Shown here piece by piece: positions 22,922 to 31,344 of a stretch of DNA of 64,000 nucleotides. Every line of letters starts with the position of its first letter. Position 1 is the stretch's first letter. Origin of the DNA: Pseudomonas vanderleydeniana. GTDB taxonomy: Bacteria; Pseudomonadota; Gammaproteobacteria; Pseudomonadales; Pseudomonadaceae. Where the stretch lies: positions 2,716,001-2,780,000 of the forward strand of contig NZ_CP077093.1 of the NCBI RefSeq assembly GCF_014268755.2, given 5' to 3'. The notes under the pieces are model-generated. The model was not told the origin of the DNA. It saw nothing but the letters and a program-made list of their open reading frames with translations, and did no database searches. The translations under genes and the position numbers were made by a program.

Positions 22922-22933
22922 CCGTGAAACTCC

Positions 22934-24499
22934 TCAGTGCTTGCCCGACCTGCTCCGGGAATTGGCGACCAAGGTTTCGTAGAGTTCGGCGTAGGGTTCC
23001 ACGGCCTTGCACCAGTTGAACGGTGCGGCCATGGCGCGGCAGCGCATGGCGTTGAGCAGCGGCCGGTAGGCGAAGACCTTGAAGGCCCGACGCAGCGCGG
23101 CTTCGTAGCTTTGCACGGTGGACTCGTCGAAGAGGAAACCGGTCACGCCATCCTCGATGGTGTCGGCCAGGCCGCCGGTATTGCGCGCCACCGGCAGCGA
23201 GCCGAAGCGCTGGGCGTACATCTGGCTGAGGCCGCAGGGCTCGTAGCGCGAGGGCATCAGCAGGAAATCGCTGCCGGCGAACATGCGCCGGGCATCGGTT
23301 TCATTGAAGCCGATGCGCACGCCAATCCGGCCGGGAAAGCGCAGGGCCAACTGGCGCATGGCTTCTTCCTCTTCCGGCTCGCCGCGACCGATGATCGCGA
23401 TCTGGCCACCGGAACGGACGATGAACTCGCTCACGGCTTCGGTGAGATCCAGGCCTTTCTGGTAGACCAGGCGCGAGACCACGGCGAACAGCGGGCCGTC
23501 GGAGGATTCGAGGCCGAACAGTTGGCGTACGTGTGCGGCGTTGACCGCCTTGCCTGCCCAGTCACCGATGTTGAAAGGCTGAACCAGGTGGTGGTCGGTG
23601 GCCGCATCCCAGCTTTCATCGATACCGTTGGGGATACCGCTGAGCAGGCCCTGATAGGTCTTGCTGGCGAGGAATCCGTCCAGGCCGCAGCCAAACTCCG
23701 GCGTGGTGATTTCCTCGGCGTAGGTGGCACTGACCGTGGTGATGTGGCTGGAGTAGGCCATGCCGGCCTTGAGGAACGACAGCTTGCCGTAGAACTCCAT
23801 GCCTTCCTGTTGCAGGGCATGCGGCGGAATGCCCAGCTCCGGGCAGCAGGCCAGGCTGACCACGCCCTGGTAGGCGAGGTTGTGGATGGTGAACAGGGTC
23901 GGTGTGCGCTGGCCGCGCCAGTGCATGTAGGCCGGGGCCAGGCCGGCGGGCCAGTCGTGGGCGTGGACCAGGTCCGGGGTCCAATGGATCTGCGCCAGGT
24001 TGGCGGCGATGTCGGCCGCGGCCAGGCCCAGGCGGGCGAAGCGGATGTGGTTGTCCGGCCAGTCGCGGCCATTGTTGGCGCCGTAGGGCGTGCCATCGCG
24101 CTCGTACAGTTCAGGGCAGATCAGCACGTAGATCACCAGGCCGTCGGGCATGTCCATGCGCCCGATCCGGCAGGGTGGCAAGGCGGCATGACCGCTGAGC
24201 TCGCCGACGATATGGATCGGGTTGTCGCTGTCGATCACCTGCGGGTAGCCGGGAATCAGCACCCGCACGTCATGCAGATGGCGCATGGCCCGAGGCAGTG
24301 CCGCCGAGACATCGCCGAGGCCGCCGGCCTTGACCAGGTCGGCGAACTCGGAGGTGACGAACAGCACTTTCTTCTTGTTGGGGTTGACGGCTACAGCCGG
24401 TGACAACGTCTTCCCTCCCGTTACAGGGACTGGCACGTGGACCGGTTCGCTGACCTGAATCAAACCTTCTTCCTGAATCTCCAACGCAGCGCTGATCAT
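22934..24499 (-). CDS. glgA: Glycogen synthase GlgA
   Basis: GlgA is a GT5 glucosyltransferase that builds alpha-1,4-glucan from a nucleotide sugar. The 521-residue protein begins MISAALEIQEEG after a GGGAGAGG site; earlier in-frame codons lack a site. An unusual ~45-residue Pro/Val-rich N-terminal extension precedes the family start KKVLFVTSEFADLVKAGGLGD, split here as KKVLFVTSEFA and KAGGLGDVSAALP. The C-terminal domain has VVSRLVYQKGLDL and EPCGLSQMYAQRFG. No glgC is in the window, so the nucleotide-sugar supply must come from elsewhere, or the main flux may be through GlgE. It leads the minus-strand operon. Confidence 0.93.
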   Translation of the reverse strand: MISAALEIQEEGLIQVSEPVHVPVPVTGGKTLSPAVAVNPNKKKVLFVTSEFADLVKAGGLGDVSAALPRAMRHLHDVRVLIPGYPQVIDSDNPIHIVGELSGHAALPPCRIGRMDMPDGLVIYVLICPELYERDGTPYGANNGRDWPDNHIRFARLGLAAADIAANLAQIHWTPDLVHAHDWPAGLAPAYMHWRGQRTPTLFTIHNLAYQGVVSLACCPELGIPPHALQQEGMEFYGKLSFLKAGMAYSSHITTVSATYAEEITTPEFGCGLDGFLASKTYQGLLSGIPNGIDESWDAATDHHLVQPFNIGDWAGKAVNAAHVRQLFGLESSDGPLFAVVSRLVYQKGLDLTEAVSEFIVRSGGQIAIIGRGEPEEEEAMRQLALRFPGRIGVRIGFNETDARRMFAGSDFLLMPSRYEPCGLSQMYAQRFGSLPVARNTGGLADTIEDGVTGFLFDESTVQSYEAALRRAFKVFAYRPLLNAMRCRAMAAPFNWCKAVEPYAELYETLVANSRSRSGKH

Positions 24500-24984
24500 G
24501 TGCCTCTCCCGATTTAACTGATCTGATCCTTGGCTTTCACGCAGCGTGCCCAAACCGGTTCCTTTGGTCGGACACGCTCGATCAGGGCGTTTGGGCATCA
24601 CTCGCCCAACGCACCTGAACAAGAAAAGAATGGGGTGGCGCCCGTGCCCATCCCATCCGGGCCAGGCGCCTTACCTTTAACCTGACTGACGGCCTGTTCA
24701 GAAGGTTCGATTTTTTTTGAGCGGAAATGACTGACTGGTCAGTCGGCCCAGAAAAACAGTGTAGGAGAGATGTTGGCGACTCGTAGGGCGTTATTTAGAC
24801 GACAAATTTCAAAAAGTTTCATGACAGCTATAAGGCATGAAGTTGACAGAAACTTTCTGGAACAAGCGTGCCTGGACAGCCGCACCGGATTGGCGCGTGG
24901 GGAGTCCTGGATGGGCGAGAAGAGGGCGTGGCGCAGGTGCCGGTCGCGCCCGCGCAGCGCACGGGCGTGACCGTTTTCGGGGAG
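24500..24984. other. Intergenic region upstream of glgA, no gene seen
   Basis: This 485-base gap should hold the promoter of the glgA-led operon and the end of the 2-hydroxyacid dehydrogenase gene. An AT-rich stretch (24700-24860) contains a run of eight T and the inverted repeat annotated separately. A 66-codon open frame at 24770 has no ribosome site or recognisable content. No clear promoter could be assigned by eye. Confidence 0.5.
24730..24743. promoter_or_regulatory. Inverted repeat, possible regulator site upstream of glgA
   Basis: ACTGA-CTGG-TCAGT forms a perfect 5-bp dyad about 230 bases upstream of glgA. The pattern resembles operators of TetR-type repressors, but no such regulator is adjacent. 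Assignment is weak. Confidence 0.2.
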
Positions 24985-25938
24985 TCAGCCGAGTGGGCGG
25001 ATCGGTGTGCCGGCAGCCCAGGCCTGGATGTCCTCGATCATCTGGCTGTAGAACATCCGATAGTTGTTCTGGCTGACATAGCCGACATGGGGCGTGGCCA
25101 GGACATTCGCCAGGGTCCGGAACGGATGGTCGGCCGGCAGCGGCTCCTGCTCGAATACGTCCAGTGCCGCCCCGGCGAGCCTGCCATGCTGCAGTGCACT
25201 GATCAGCGCCGTTTCGTCGACGATGGGGCCACGCGCGGTGTTGACCAGGTAGGCGGACGGCTTCATCCAGCCCAATGCCTGGGCATCCACCAGGCCGCGG
25301 GAGCGGTCGCTGAGCACCAGGTGTACGGACAACAGGTCGGCCTGCTCGAACAGGGCCTGCTTGCTGACGTACTCCACGCCCGATTCGGCAGCCTTTTCGG
25401 CCGTGAGATTCTGGCTCCAGGCGATCACCCGCATGCCGAAGGCCTGGCCATAGCGGGCGATTTTCTGGCCGATGCTGCCCAGGCCGAGGATGCCCAGGGT
25501 CTTGCCGTACAGATCGTTGCCCAGGCCCACCTGCCAGTCGCCGGCGCGCAGCGAGTTGGCCTCGCTGACCAGGTTGCGGCTCAGGGCCATGGCCAGGGCC
25601 CAGGTCAATTCCGGTGCCGCGTGCTTGTAGCTTTCGGTACCGCAGACCTGGATGCCCAGGGCGGTTGCTGCCTTGATATCGAGGGCGGCATTGCGCATGC
25701 CGCCGGTCACCAGCAGCTTCAGGCGCGGCAACTGGCGCAGCAGGGCCTGATCGAAGGTGCTGCGTTCGCGCATCACGCAGATCACGTCATAGCCGGCCAG
25801 GCGTGCGGCCATGACCTCGGTGGCGGCGGGATAGTCATGCAGGAAACTGACCTGGCCGATGCCGGCCAGCACGGACCAGTCCACCAGGTCGCCAGCCACG
25901 CCTTGCCAGTCATCGATTACCGCAATCTGCAACGTCAT
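24985..25938 (-). CDS. D-2-hydroxyacid dehydrogenase family protein
   Basis: A 317-residue NAD(P)-dependent dehydrogenase of the D-isomer 2-hydroxyacid family. The Rossmann motif GILGLGSIGQKIARYGQAFG lies near residue 150. The substrate-binding Arg is in VNTARGPIVDE, and the catalytic Glu and His are in DVFEQEPLP and ATPHVGY. Such enzymes reduce 2-keto acids or oxidise D-2-hydroxyacids; the exact substrate cannot be told. It starts just 13 bases after the alpha/beta hydrolase gene, so the two are probably co-transcribed. Confidence 0.9.
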   Translation of the reverse strand: MTLQIAVIDDWQGVAGDLVDWSVLAGIGQVSFLHDYPAATEVMAARLAGYDVICVMRERSTFDQALLRQLPRLKLLVTGGMRNAALDIKAATALGIQVCGTESYKHAAPELTWALAMALSRNLVSEANSLRAGDWQVGLGNDLYGKTLGILGLGSIGQKIARYGQAFGMRVIAWSQNLTAEKAAESGVEYVSKQALFEQADLLSVHLVLSDRSRGLVDAQALGWMKPSAYLVNTARGPIVDETALISALQHGRLAGAALDVFEQEPLPADHPFRTLANVLATPHVGYVSQNNYRMFYSQMIEDIQAWAAGTPIRPLG

Positions 25939-25951
25939 CGGGTACTCCTCG

Positions 25952-26971
25952 TTATTGTCGGGCGGCCAGCCAGCCGAGCAGGGCCTTGTGGAAACGCTCG
26001 GGCTCTTCCATCTGCGGCGCGTGGCCCAGGCCGGGGAATTCCACCAGTGTCGAGTGCGGGATCAGCTTGGCTGCCTGCTTGCCGAGCACGTCGTAGTGAC
26101 CCAGCCGCGCCTTGACCTCGGGCGGCGCGATATCGCTGCCGATCGCCGTGGTGTCGGCGGTGCCGATCAGCAGCAGGGTGGGTACCTTGAGATCCTTGAA
26201 TTCGTAGTACACCGGCTGGGTGAAGATCATGTCGTAGATCAGCGCCGAGTTCCAGGCCACCGCAACATGGCCGGGCCCCTTGTTCAGCCCGGCGAGCATG
26301 TCGACCCAGCGCTCGAACTCGGGCTTCCAGCGCCCGGCGTAGTAGGTATTGCGTTCGTAGTTGCGAATGCCCTCGGCGCTGAGCTTCAGTTCGCGCTCGT
26401 TCCACTGGTCGACCGTGCGATAGGGCACGCCGAGGGCCTTCCAGTCTTCCAGGCCGATCGGGTTGACCAGCGCCAGGCGCTCGACCTGCTGCGGATAGAG
26501 CAGGGCGTAGCGGGTGGCGAGCATGCCACCGGTGGAATGGCCGAGCAGCACGGCCTTGTGGATGCCGAGGCTCTCCAGCAGGGCATGGGTATTGGTCGCC
26601 AACTGCTGGAAGCTGTACTGGTAGTTGTCGGGTTTGCTCGAGGTGCAGAAACCGATCTGGTCCGGCGCGACGACCCGGTAGCCGGCCGCGCTCAAGGCCT
26701 TGATCGAGCTGTCCCAGGTGGCACCACAGAAGTTCTTGCCGTGCATCAGCACCACGCTCTGGCCGTTGGCCGGCCCGCTGGGCTTGACGTCCATGTAGCC
26801 CATCTGCAGGGATTTGCCCTGGGACTGGAAGGCGAAATGTTCGACCGGGTAGGGGTAGTCGAAGCCCTCCAGCTGCGGCCCGTAGGCCGGGCCTTCGGCG
26901 GCATGGGACAAGGCTGGCAGCGAGGCGGCGAGAAACAGGCTGCCGAGGGCAAGGGCACGTGGCGTGGGCAT
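25952..26971 (-). CDS. Exported alpha/beta hydrolase
   Basis: A 339-residue serine hydrolase with a Sec signal peptide (MPTPRALALGSLFLAASLPA, cleavage after SHA). The oxyanion region VVLMHGKNFCGATW is visible, with the nucleophile elbow LLGHSTGGMLATR, an acid near LLIGTADTTAIGSD and the catalytic His in FPGLGHAPQMEEP. It therefore acts in the periplasm or outside. The substrate is unknown. The dehydrogenase gene follows closely, suggesting a shared function such as ester or lactone use, which is inference. Confidence 0.9.
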   Translation of the reverse strand: MPTPRALALGSLFLAASLPALSHAAEGPAYGPQLEGFDYPYPVEHFAFQSQGKSLQMGYMDVKPSGPANGQSVVLMHGKNFCGATWDSSIKALSAAGYRVVAPDQIGFCTSSKPDNYQYSFQQLATNTHALLESLGIHKAVLLGHSTGGMLATRYALLYPQQVERLALVNPIGLEDWKALGVPYRTVDQWNERELKLSAEGIRNYERNTYYAGRWKPEFERWVDMLAGLNKGPGHVAVAWNSALIYDMIFTQPVYYEFKDLKVPTLLLIGTADTTAIGSDIAPPEVKARLGHYDVLGKQAAKLIPHSTLVEFPGLGHAPQMEEPERFHKALLGWLAARQ

Positions 26972-27035
26972 GGGCGGTCTCCTGGGGAATCCGCCCGATG
27001 CTGCGCAGAAACGATTAACTGGGGATTAAAGCGCT

Positions 27036-27482
27036 TCAGTGCGCCGGGTAGTCGGCGACCACCTGGTCGGTGCCGTACTTGGTCAGGCCGATGACCTGGA
27101 AGGCGTCACGGCGTTCACCCATCTCCATGCCCGGCGAACCGATGGGCATGCCCGGCACGGCAATGCCGCGCAGGTCGGCGCGTTGGCTCAGGGCCTTGAT
27201 CTGTTCGGCCGGCACGTGGCCTTCGACGAATTTGCCATTGATGACCGCGGTGTGACAGGAAGCCAGGCGGGGTGCCACGCCGAGGCGTTGCTTGACGGCG
27301 CTCATGTCCGCCTCGACGTGGTCGTTGACCTTGAAACCGTTGGCTTGCAGGTGGGTGATCCAGGCCTTGCAGCAGCCGCAGTTGGCATCGCGATGGACGT
27401 CGATGGACAGCGGCTCGGCCGCCTTGGCCAGGGAGGCGATCAACAGCGTCGACAGGGCGACCAGGCGCAGCGGGTTCTTCAT
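27036..27482 (-). CDS. DUF411 domain protein, exported
   Basis: A 148-residue protein with a signal peptide (MKNPLRLVALSTLLIASLAK, cleavage near AKAA). The family core DANCGCCKAWITHLQANGF carries the Cys-Gly-Cys-Cys motif, and later segments SCHTAVINGKFVEGHVPA and GIAVPGMPIGSPGME are typical of DUF411. These proteins are often found near copper-resistance genes and are thought to bind metal, but no copper genes are adjacent here. The upstream frame extends to 27638 without a credible start. Confidence 0.88.
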   Translation of the reverse strand: MKNPLRLVALSTLLIASLAKAAEPLSIDVHRDANCGCCKAWITHLQANGFKVNDHVEADMSAVKQRLGVAPRLASCHTAVINGKFVEGHVPAEQIKALSQRADLRGIAVPGMPIGSPGMEMGERRDAFQVIGLTKYGTDQVVADYPAH

Positions 27483-27648
27483 GGGGCACATTCCGGGAAG
27501 CAAGGGTGAGAGGGCGACATTCTCGCCGATAACGCCCGCCGTGGCCGTTCCTGAAACAGTCAGCAACATTCTCGCGGCGAGAGGGCGACGGGCACCGATG
27601 ATGCGCCGTCGCCGCTGTCGGCAACCTGAGGGGAACATGACGGATTTG

Positions 27649-28113
27649 TCAGGCGAGGGTCTGTCGCGAGGTTTCCAGCAGGTGCTTGAGGTTGTTCAGG
27701 GCGCGGGCCGAGAGTTCGATCATGCGGCCTTGCAGGCCGGTGAGGTTGAGTTCGGTGATGTACTGCAGGTTCCGGCAGAAGTAGGTGCCGCGACGCTGGC
27801 GTGTCAGTTCGTAGCAGATGCAGCCGTCGACGACGGAGGAGGTGAAGGCGACCTTGAAGGCCCTGGGTGGGTCGGCCACGATCACCCGGTAGTTCATGTC
27901 GACCCGCAAGCCCAGCAGGTCGATGACTTCGGTGAAGCGATGGTCCTTGGGTACGGGGCCCTGCAGGCCGGTTTCGGCGCTGACGGAGGTCGGGTGCCAT
28001 TCGTGCCAGCGATCCGGTTGCGTCACATAGGCATACACTGCGGCAATATCGGCTTCTATATAGATCTCGTTGCTGATGTTCTTGGCATAGGTCTGGAAAG
28101 AGGGCTGTTCCAT
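27649..28113 (-). CDS. SRPBCC family protein
   Basis: A 154-residue soluble protein beginning MEQPSFQTYAKNISNEIYIE after a GGAGCC site. The segment ADIAAVYAYVTQPDRWHEWHP is the usual start of the START/Bet v1-like hydrophobic-pocket fold, and the C-terminal helix (ELSARALNNLKHLLETSRQ) closes it. Members bind or act on small hydrophobic ligands; the ligand here is unknown. It is transcribed alone. Confidence 0.8.
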   Translation of the reverse strand: MEQPSFQTYAKNISNEIYIEADIAAVYAYVTQPDRWHEWHPTSVSAETGLQGPVPKDHRFTEVIDLLGLRVDMNYRVIVADPPRAFKVAFTSSVVDGCICYELTRQRRGTYFCRNLQYITELNLTGLQGRMIELSARALNNLKHLLETSRQTLA

Positions 28114-28203
28114 GTGGGCTCCTACTGCATTCCTTGTTTCAAAGGGAAGAAGCAGTGTGAGCATAGGCGATGGGCCAGCTTTGCAACCGGGCAGGCGATG
28201 AGC

Positions 28204-28243
28204 GTCACAGTGCCCGTCGCCGATCGGGCGAGGGCACTGTGAC
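28204..28243 (-). terminator. Strong hairpin after the chemoreceptor gene
   Basis: A perfect 12-bp dyad (GTCACAGTGCCC ... GGGCACTGTGAC) with a further inner stem (TCGCC/GGCGA) begins ten bases past the chemoreceptor stop. There is no T-run, so it is terminator-like rather than a classical intrinsic terminator. Confidence 0.5.
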
Positions 28244-28252
28244 GGGCGGGGT

Positions 28253-30247
28253 TCAGCGGACCTTGAAACGCCCCATCAGCGCGCTGACGCGGTTGTTGGC
28301 GTCCAGCAGGCTGCGGGTATTGGCGTCGGTGGCCTGGCCGCTGCGTACCAGTTCCTCGACCATCTGGCGGATCTGCACCATGCTGCGGTTGATTTCCTCG
28401 GTCACCGCGCTCTGCTGCTCGGCGGCCGTGGCGATCTGGGTGCTCAGGCTGTTGATGTGGCTGACGGAGCCGGCCATTTCGTCCAGTCCCGAGTTGACCC
28501 GGGCCGTGGCGTCGGCGGCCGATTGGCAACTGGCCTGGGTGTTTTCCATGGCGCTGACCGAGGAACTCACGCCCTGGGTCAGGCGGGTCAGCATCTCGTT
28601 GATTTCCGAGGTGCTGGCCTGGGTACGGGCGGCGAGGGCACGGACCTCGTCGGCGACCACGGCAAAACCGCGACCCTGCTCGCCAGCCCGGGCCGCCTCG
28701 ATGGCGGCGTTCAGCGCGAGCAGGTTGGTCTGCCCGGCGATGGCGCCGATCACCCCGAGAATTTCGGTGATGCGCTGGGCATCCTCCTGCATGCTCTCGA
28801 CCTTCTGGGTGGCACTGGAGACTTCGTCGATCAGCGCGATGACGCTGCCGGAGGCCTCACCAACCACCACGCGCGAACGGTCGGCGTGTTCATTGGCGCG
28901 CTGGGTGAAGGCGGCGGTTTCGGCGGCGTTGTGTGCAACGGTCTCGGCGGTGCTGCTCATTTCGGTGATGGCGGTCACCGTCTGGTCGGTCTCCGAGGCG
29001 TGGCGGGCGAGGATCTGGTTGGTCTGCGCCGAGGTCTGCTGCAGCTTCTCCAGGCTGCCGGACATGTCGCCGGTAGCCTGGGTGACTTCGCCGATCATGT
29101 TCTGCAGGTAGACGATGAAACGGTTGACCGAGTGGCCGATCGCGCCCAGTTCGTCTTCGGCCCGAATGATGATGCGCCGGGTCAGGTCGGCGTCGCCGCT
29201 GGACAGCGCGTCGATATTGCCCTTGAGCACGCGCATGCGTTGTACCAGCTTGCGGATGGCGTAGATCTGCAGCAGCACCAGCAGCACGATCATCGGTACC
29301 TGCAGCAGGCTCAGGGTATTGAGCACGTCGTCGCGCTGGGCGGTGATCGACTGGGTCGGCAGGGCGGTGGCGAGGAACCACGGCGAACCCTCGATCGGAC
29401 GCATGAAGAAGGTGCTGGCAACGCCGGCATTATCGAATTCCACCCGCCGCCGGCCCGTGTCGCGCTCCTGCAGGCCGGCCTTGATCTGCGCGGCGAAGGG
29501 GGAGTTGCCGGCCAGGTCGTTGATGTTCTTCAGGACTACCGGGCTGTTGATATGGGTGCTGTTGCTGATGATCTTGCCGTCGGCCTCGACGATCAGCATT
29601 TCGGCGCCCAGGTCCTTTTCCTTGCGGGCCACCAGGTCATTGAAGAAGCCCAGGGTCACGTCGATGGTCGACACACCGTAGGGGACGCCGTTGCGCTGGA
29701 TCGCCATGGCGCAGTTGGTGCGTGGTTCCTGGCTGGCGTCGTCCTTGTAGGCGGCGGCCCAGGCGCATTGGCCGCGCGGGGTGGCCATGCCGCCCTTGTA
29801 CCAGGGCTGGTCATAGTAGTTGGGCGCTTCGGCGCTGTTCCAGAAGGTGTTGACCTTCAACTGGCCACTGGCGTCGCGGTGCCAGAAGGTACTGTGCTTG
29901 TTCTGCCCCGGCGTGCGCTGGCCGGGCAGGGGCCAGATGCCGCCACCGAACACCTTGAGCTCACCGTACTGGTCGACCAGGCCGGGCAGGACCTTGTCGA
30001 TGGCCTCGCTGTCGAGCAGGGGAATGGTCTGGGTGATGCTGCGTTGCTGGGCCTGGACCTTGTTCAGTTCGCCCTGGATTTGTTCCGCCACTTCGGCAAT
30101 GCGGTTGAGGGCCACCTGCTCTTCGGTGTGGCGCAGCTTGGGCGCCACCAGTTGGCCGATACCGACCACGGTCAGGACGAACAGCAGCAGGACAAACAGG
30201 ACCAGAAACAGCGTGTAGCGGGCTTGGATCGTGCGGAACGTGGGCAT
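28253..30247 (-). CDS. Methyl-accepting chemotaxis protein with periplasmic Cache-type sensor
   Basis: A 664-residue inner-membrane chemoreceptor. TM1 spans ~11-33, a periplasmic sensor ~35-305, TM2 ~310-331, a HAMP region ~332-385 and a cytoplasmic signalling domain to the C-terminus. The hairpin tip contains [20 protein letters not shown] followed by [15 protein letters not shown]. The sensor segment with [12 protein letters not shown] and [13 protein letters not shown] resembles the double-Cache group that binds amino acids, amines or acids; the ligand cannot be assigned by eye. Transcribed alone. Confidence 0.93.
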   Translation of the reverse strand: MPTFRTIQARYTLFLVLFVLLLFVLTVVGIGQLVAPKLRHTEEQVALNRIAEVAEQIQGELNKVQAQQRSITQTIPLLDSEAIDKVLPGLVDQYGELKVFGGGIWPLPGQRTPGQNKHSTFWHRDASGQLKVNTFWNSAEAPNYYDQPWYKGGMATPRGQCAWAAAYKDDASQEPRTNCAMAIQRNGVPYGVSTIDVTLGFFNDLVARKEKDLGAEMLIVEADGKIISNSTHINSPVVLKNINDLAGNSPFAAQIKAGLQERDTGRRRVEFDNAGVASTFFMRPIEGSPWFLATALPTQSITAQRDDVLNTLSLLQVPMIVLLVLLQIYAIRKLVQRMRVLKGNIDALSSGDADLTRRIIIRAEDELGAIGHSVNRFIVYLQNMIGEVTQATGDMSGSLEKLQQTSAQTNQILARHASETDQTVTAITEMSSTAETVAHNAAETAAFTQRANEHADRSRVVVGEASGSVIALIDEVSSATQKVESMQEDAQRITEILGVIGAIAGQTNLLALNAAIEAARAGEQGRGFAVVADEVRALAARTQASTSEINEMLTRLTQGVSSSVSAMENTQASCQSAADATARVNSGLDEMAGSVSHINSLSTQIATAAEQQSAVTEEINRSMVQIRQMVEELVRSGQATDANTRSLLDANNRVSALMGRFKVR

Positions 30248-30334
30248 GGGACCTGTCCTTGCAAAGCGGCTTTTATTATTCGTGAGCTTTTCAGGGCTTC
30301 GGCAGGTTATCGGCTTCGTCTCGAGGGTCTTTAG

Positions 30335-30346
30335 GTACGATCGTAC
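30335..30346. promoter_or_regulatory. 12-bp perfect palindrome GTACGATCGTAC
   Basis: The palindrome lies in the 267-base gap between the divergent chemoreceptor and the 174-residue hypothetical gene, 88 bases before the chemoreceptor start. It could be an operator for either, but no regulator is adjacent. The rest of the gap is AT-rich (30400-30500) without a clear promoter. Confidence 0.3.
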
Positions 30347-30514
30347 AAGATTATCGGAAGCCTCTTGGGTAAGGCTTTGCCGGGTCCGAAGGGGGTAGTC
30401 ATTTTTGTGTAGTCAAATGTAGATAAATTGTAACTGAATTGGAATACTGACTTGTCCGTCAGGCTTTTCTGACTAAGACTTCGTTTTTTCATACCAAATT
30501 CAGGGATGTTTCCT

Positions 30515-30586
30515 ATGACTGCCTCACCAGCACGTCACCCACAGCAGCCGATTTTCAACCACCTGAGCCAAGGAGGCCGGCCATGA
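30515..30586 (+). CDS. Possible 23-residue leader ORF overlapping the next gene
   Basis: ATG at 30515 opens a 23-codon frame (MTASPARHPQQPIFNHLSQG and three more residues) ending in TGA at 30584-30586. Its stop overlaps the ATG of the next gene by four bases. An AGGGA site precedes it by nine bases, and the AAGGAGG of the next gene lies within it. It could couple translation of the next gene. It might also be chance; the peptide itself has no recognised homologue. Confidence 0.35.
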   Translation: MTASPARHPQQPIFNHLSQGGRP

Positions 30587-31107
30587 GCATGGGAACCGTA
30601 GGGGCCTGGGCCTCTGCCGCAGGGCTGAAGATTTTCGTCAAGGACGCTACACCGGCACAGCAGAACAAGATCCAGAGCGAGAAAGCCAAGCAGCTGCTGC
30701 GCACGGTCGGCAAGGACCCGCTGGCCCTCGATACCGGAAAGATGGCCGCCGCCAAGATGCGGGCGAAATTCAAGGACTTCAACCCGGAGCAGGTCAGCCC
30801 GGCACAACTGGGGAAAATCAGTACGTTCCTGAAGGATAATGGCCTGATCGATACATTTACCGCCAGCCTGCTGCTCAACGCCGGTCAGGATTTCGACAAG
30901 TTCGGGGTCCAGAAAAACACCGACGAGAAATTCAACTCCCTGGAGTACTTCGCGACCCAGATCACCACGATCCAGGATCGCGCCATGAAGAAGGACGTCT
31001 ACTCCAACTACATGGTTCCGGCGTACAAGAAAGCTATCAACGTCCTGCAGAACCTGCAGCAATTCGGCAGCACCGGTGCTGCCGTGACGGTCAAGACCAA
31101 GGCCTGA
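30583..31107 (+). CDS. Hypothetical protein, 174 residues
   Basis: A soluble, Lys/Ala/Gln-rich, mostly helical protein beginning MSMGTVGAWASAAGLKIF and ending AAVTVKTKA. It has no signal peptide, Cys residues or recognised motif. The start has a near-perfect AAGGAGG site, so strong translation is likely. Base composition matches the core genome. It lies between the chemoreceptor and the tps operon and ends in its own hairpin, so it appears to be a single-gene unit. I do not recognise the family. Confidence 0.8.
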   Translation: MSMGTVGAWASAAGLKIFVKDATPAQQNKIQSEKAKQLLRTVGKDPLALDTGKMAAAKMRAKFKDFNPEQVSPAQLGKISTFLKDNGLIDTFTASLLLNAGQDFDKFGVQKNTDEKFNSLEYFATQITTIQDRAMKKDVYSNYMVPAYKKAINVLQNLQQFGSTGAAVTVKTKA

Positions 31108-31120
31108 GACGGCTTGGCAG

Positions 31121-31151
31121 CAGCGTCCGCTCCGTTCGGAGCGGATCGCTG
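31121..31151 (+). terminator. Hairpin after the 174-residue hypothetical gene
   Basis: CAGCGTCCGCTCC, loop GTTC, then GGAGCGGATCGCTG forms a stem of about 13 bp with one bulged base, 14 bases past the stop. The following sequence is only weakly T-rich. Confidence 0.5.
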
Positions 31152-31272
31152 CAATTCCTGACTATTTGTATCGATCCTGTCCTACAGTATACCATCCGCA
31201 TCCCGCGCAACTGGCCCAGGAGTGCCTTTGCGTGTGCGTTTGTATCAATATGGAAATAAAAAGCAACATTTG

Positions 31273-31301
31273 TTGACGCCATAGATACGTCTATCTACCA
31301 T
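31273..31301 (+). promoter_or_regulatory. Candidate promoter of the tpsB-tpsA operon with dyad in the spacer
   Basis: TTGACG at 31273 and TACCAT at 31296 are separated by 17 bases, a good sigma-70 spacing. The expected transcript would start about 36 bases before the tpsB ATG. The spacer contains ATAGA-TACG-TCTAT (31281-31294), a dyad where a repressor could sit. Assigned by eye only. Confidence 0.4.
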
Positions 31302-31344
31302 CGCGCCATCATTTTGCTACTAGTTGTTTTTCGAGGGATCGAAC

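Noticed and set aside
24770..24970. 66-codon plus-strand frame between glgA and the dehydrogenase gene
   Set aside because: Basic low-complexity product without a start signal; the DNA is better read as leader/intergenic.
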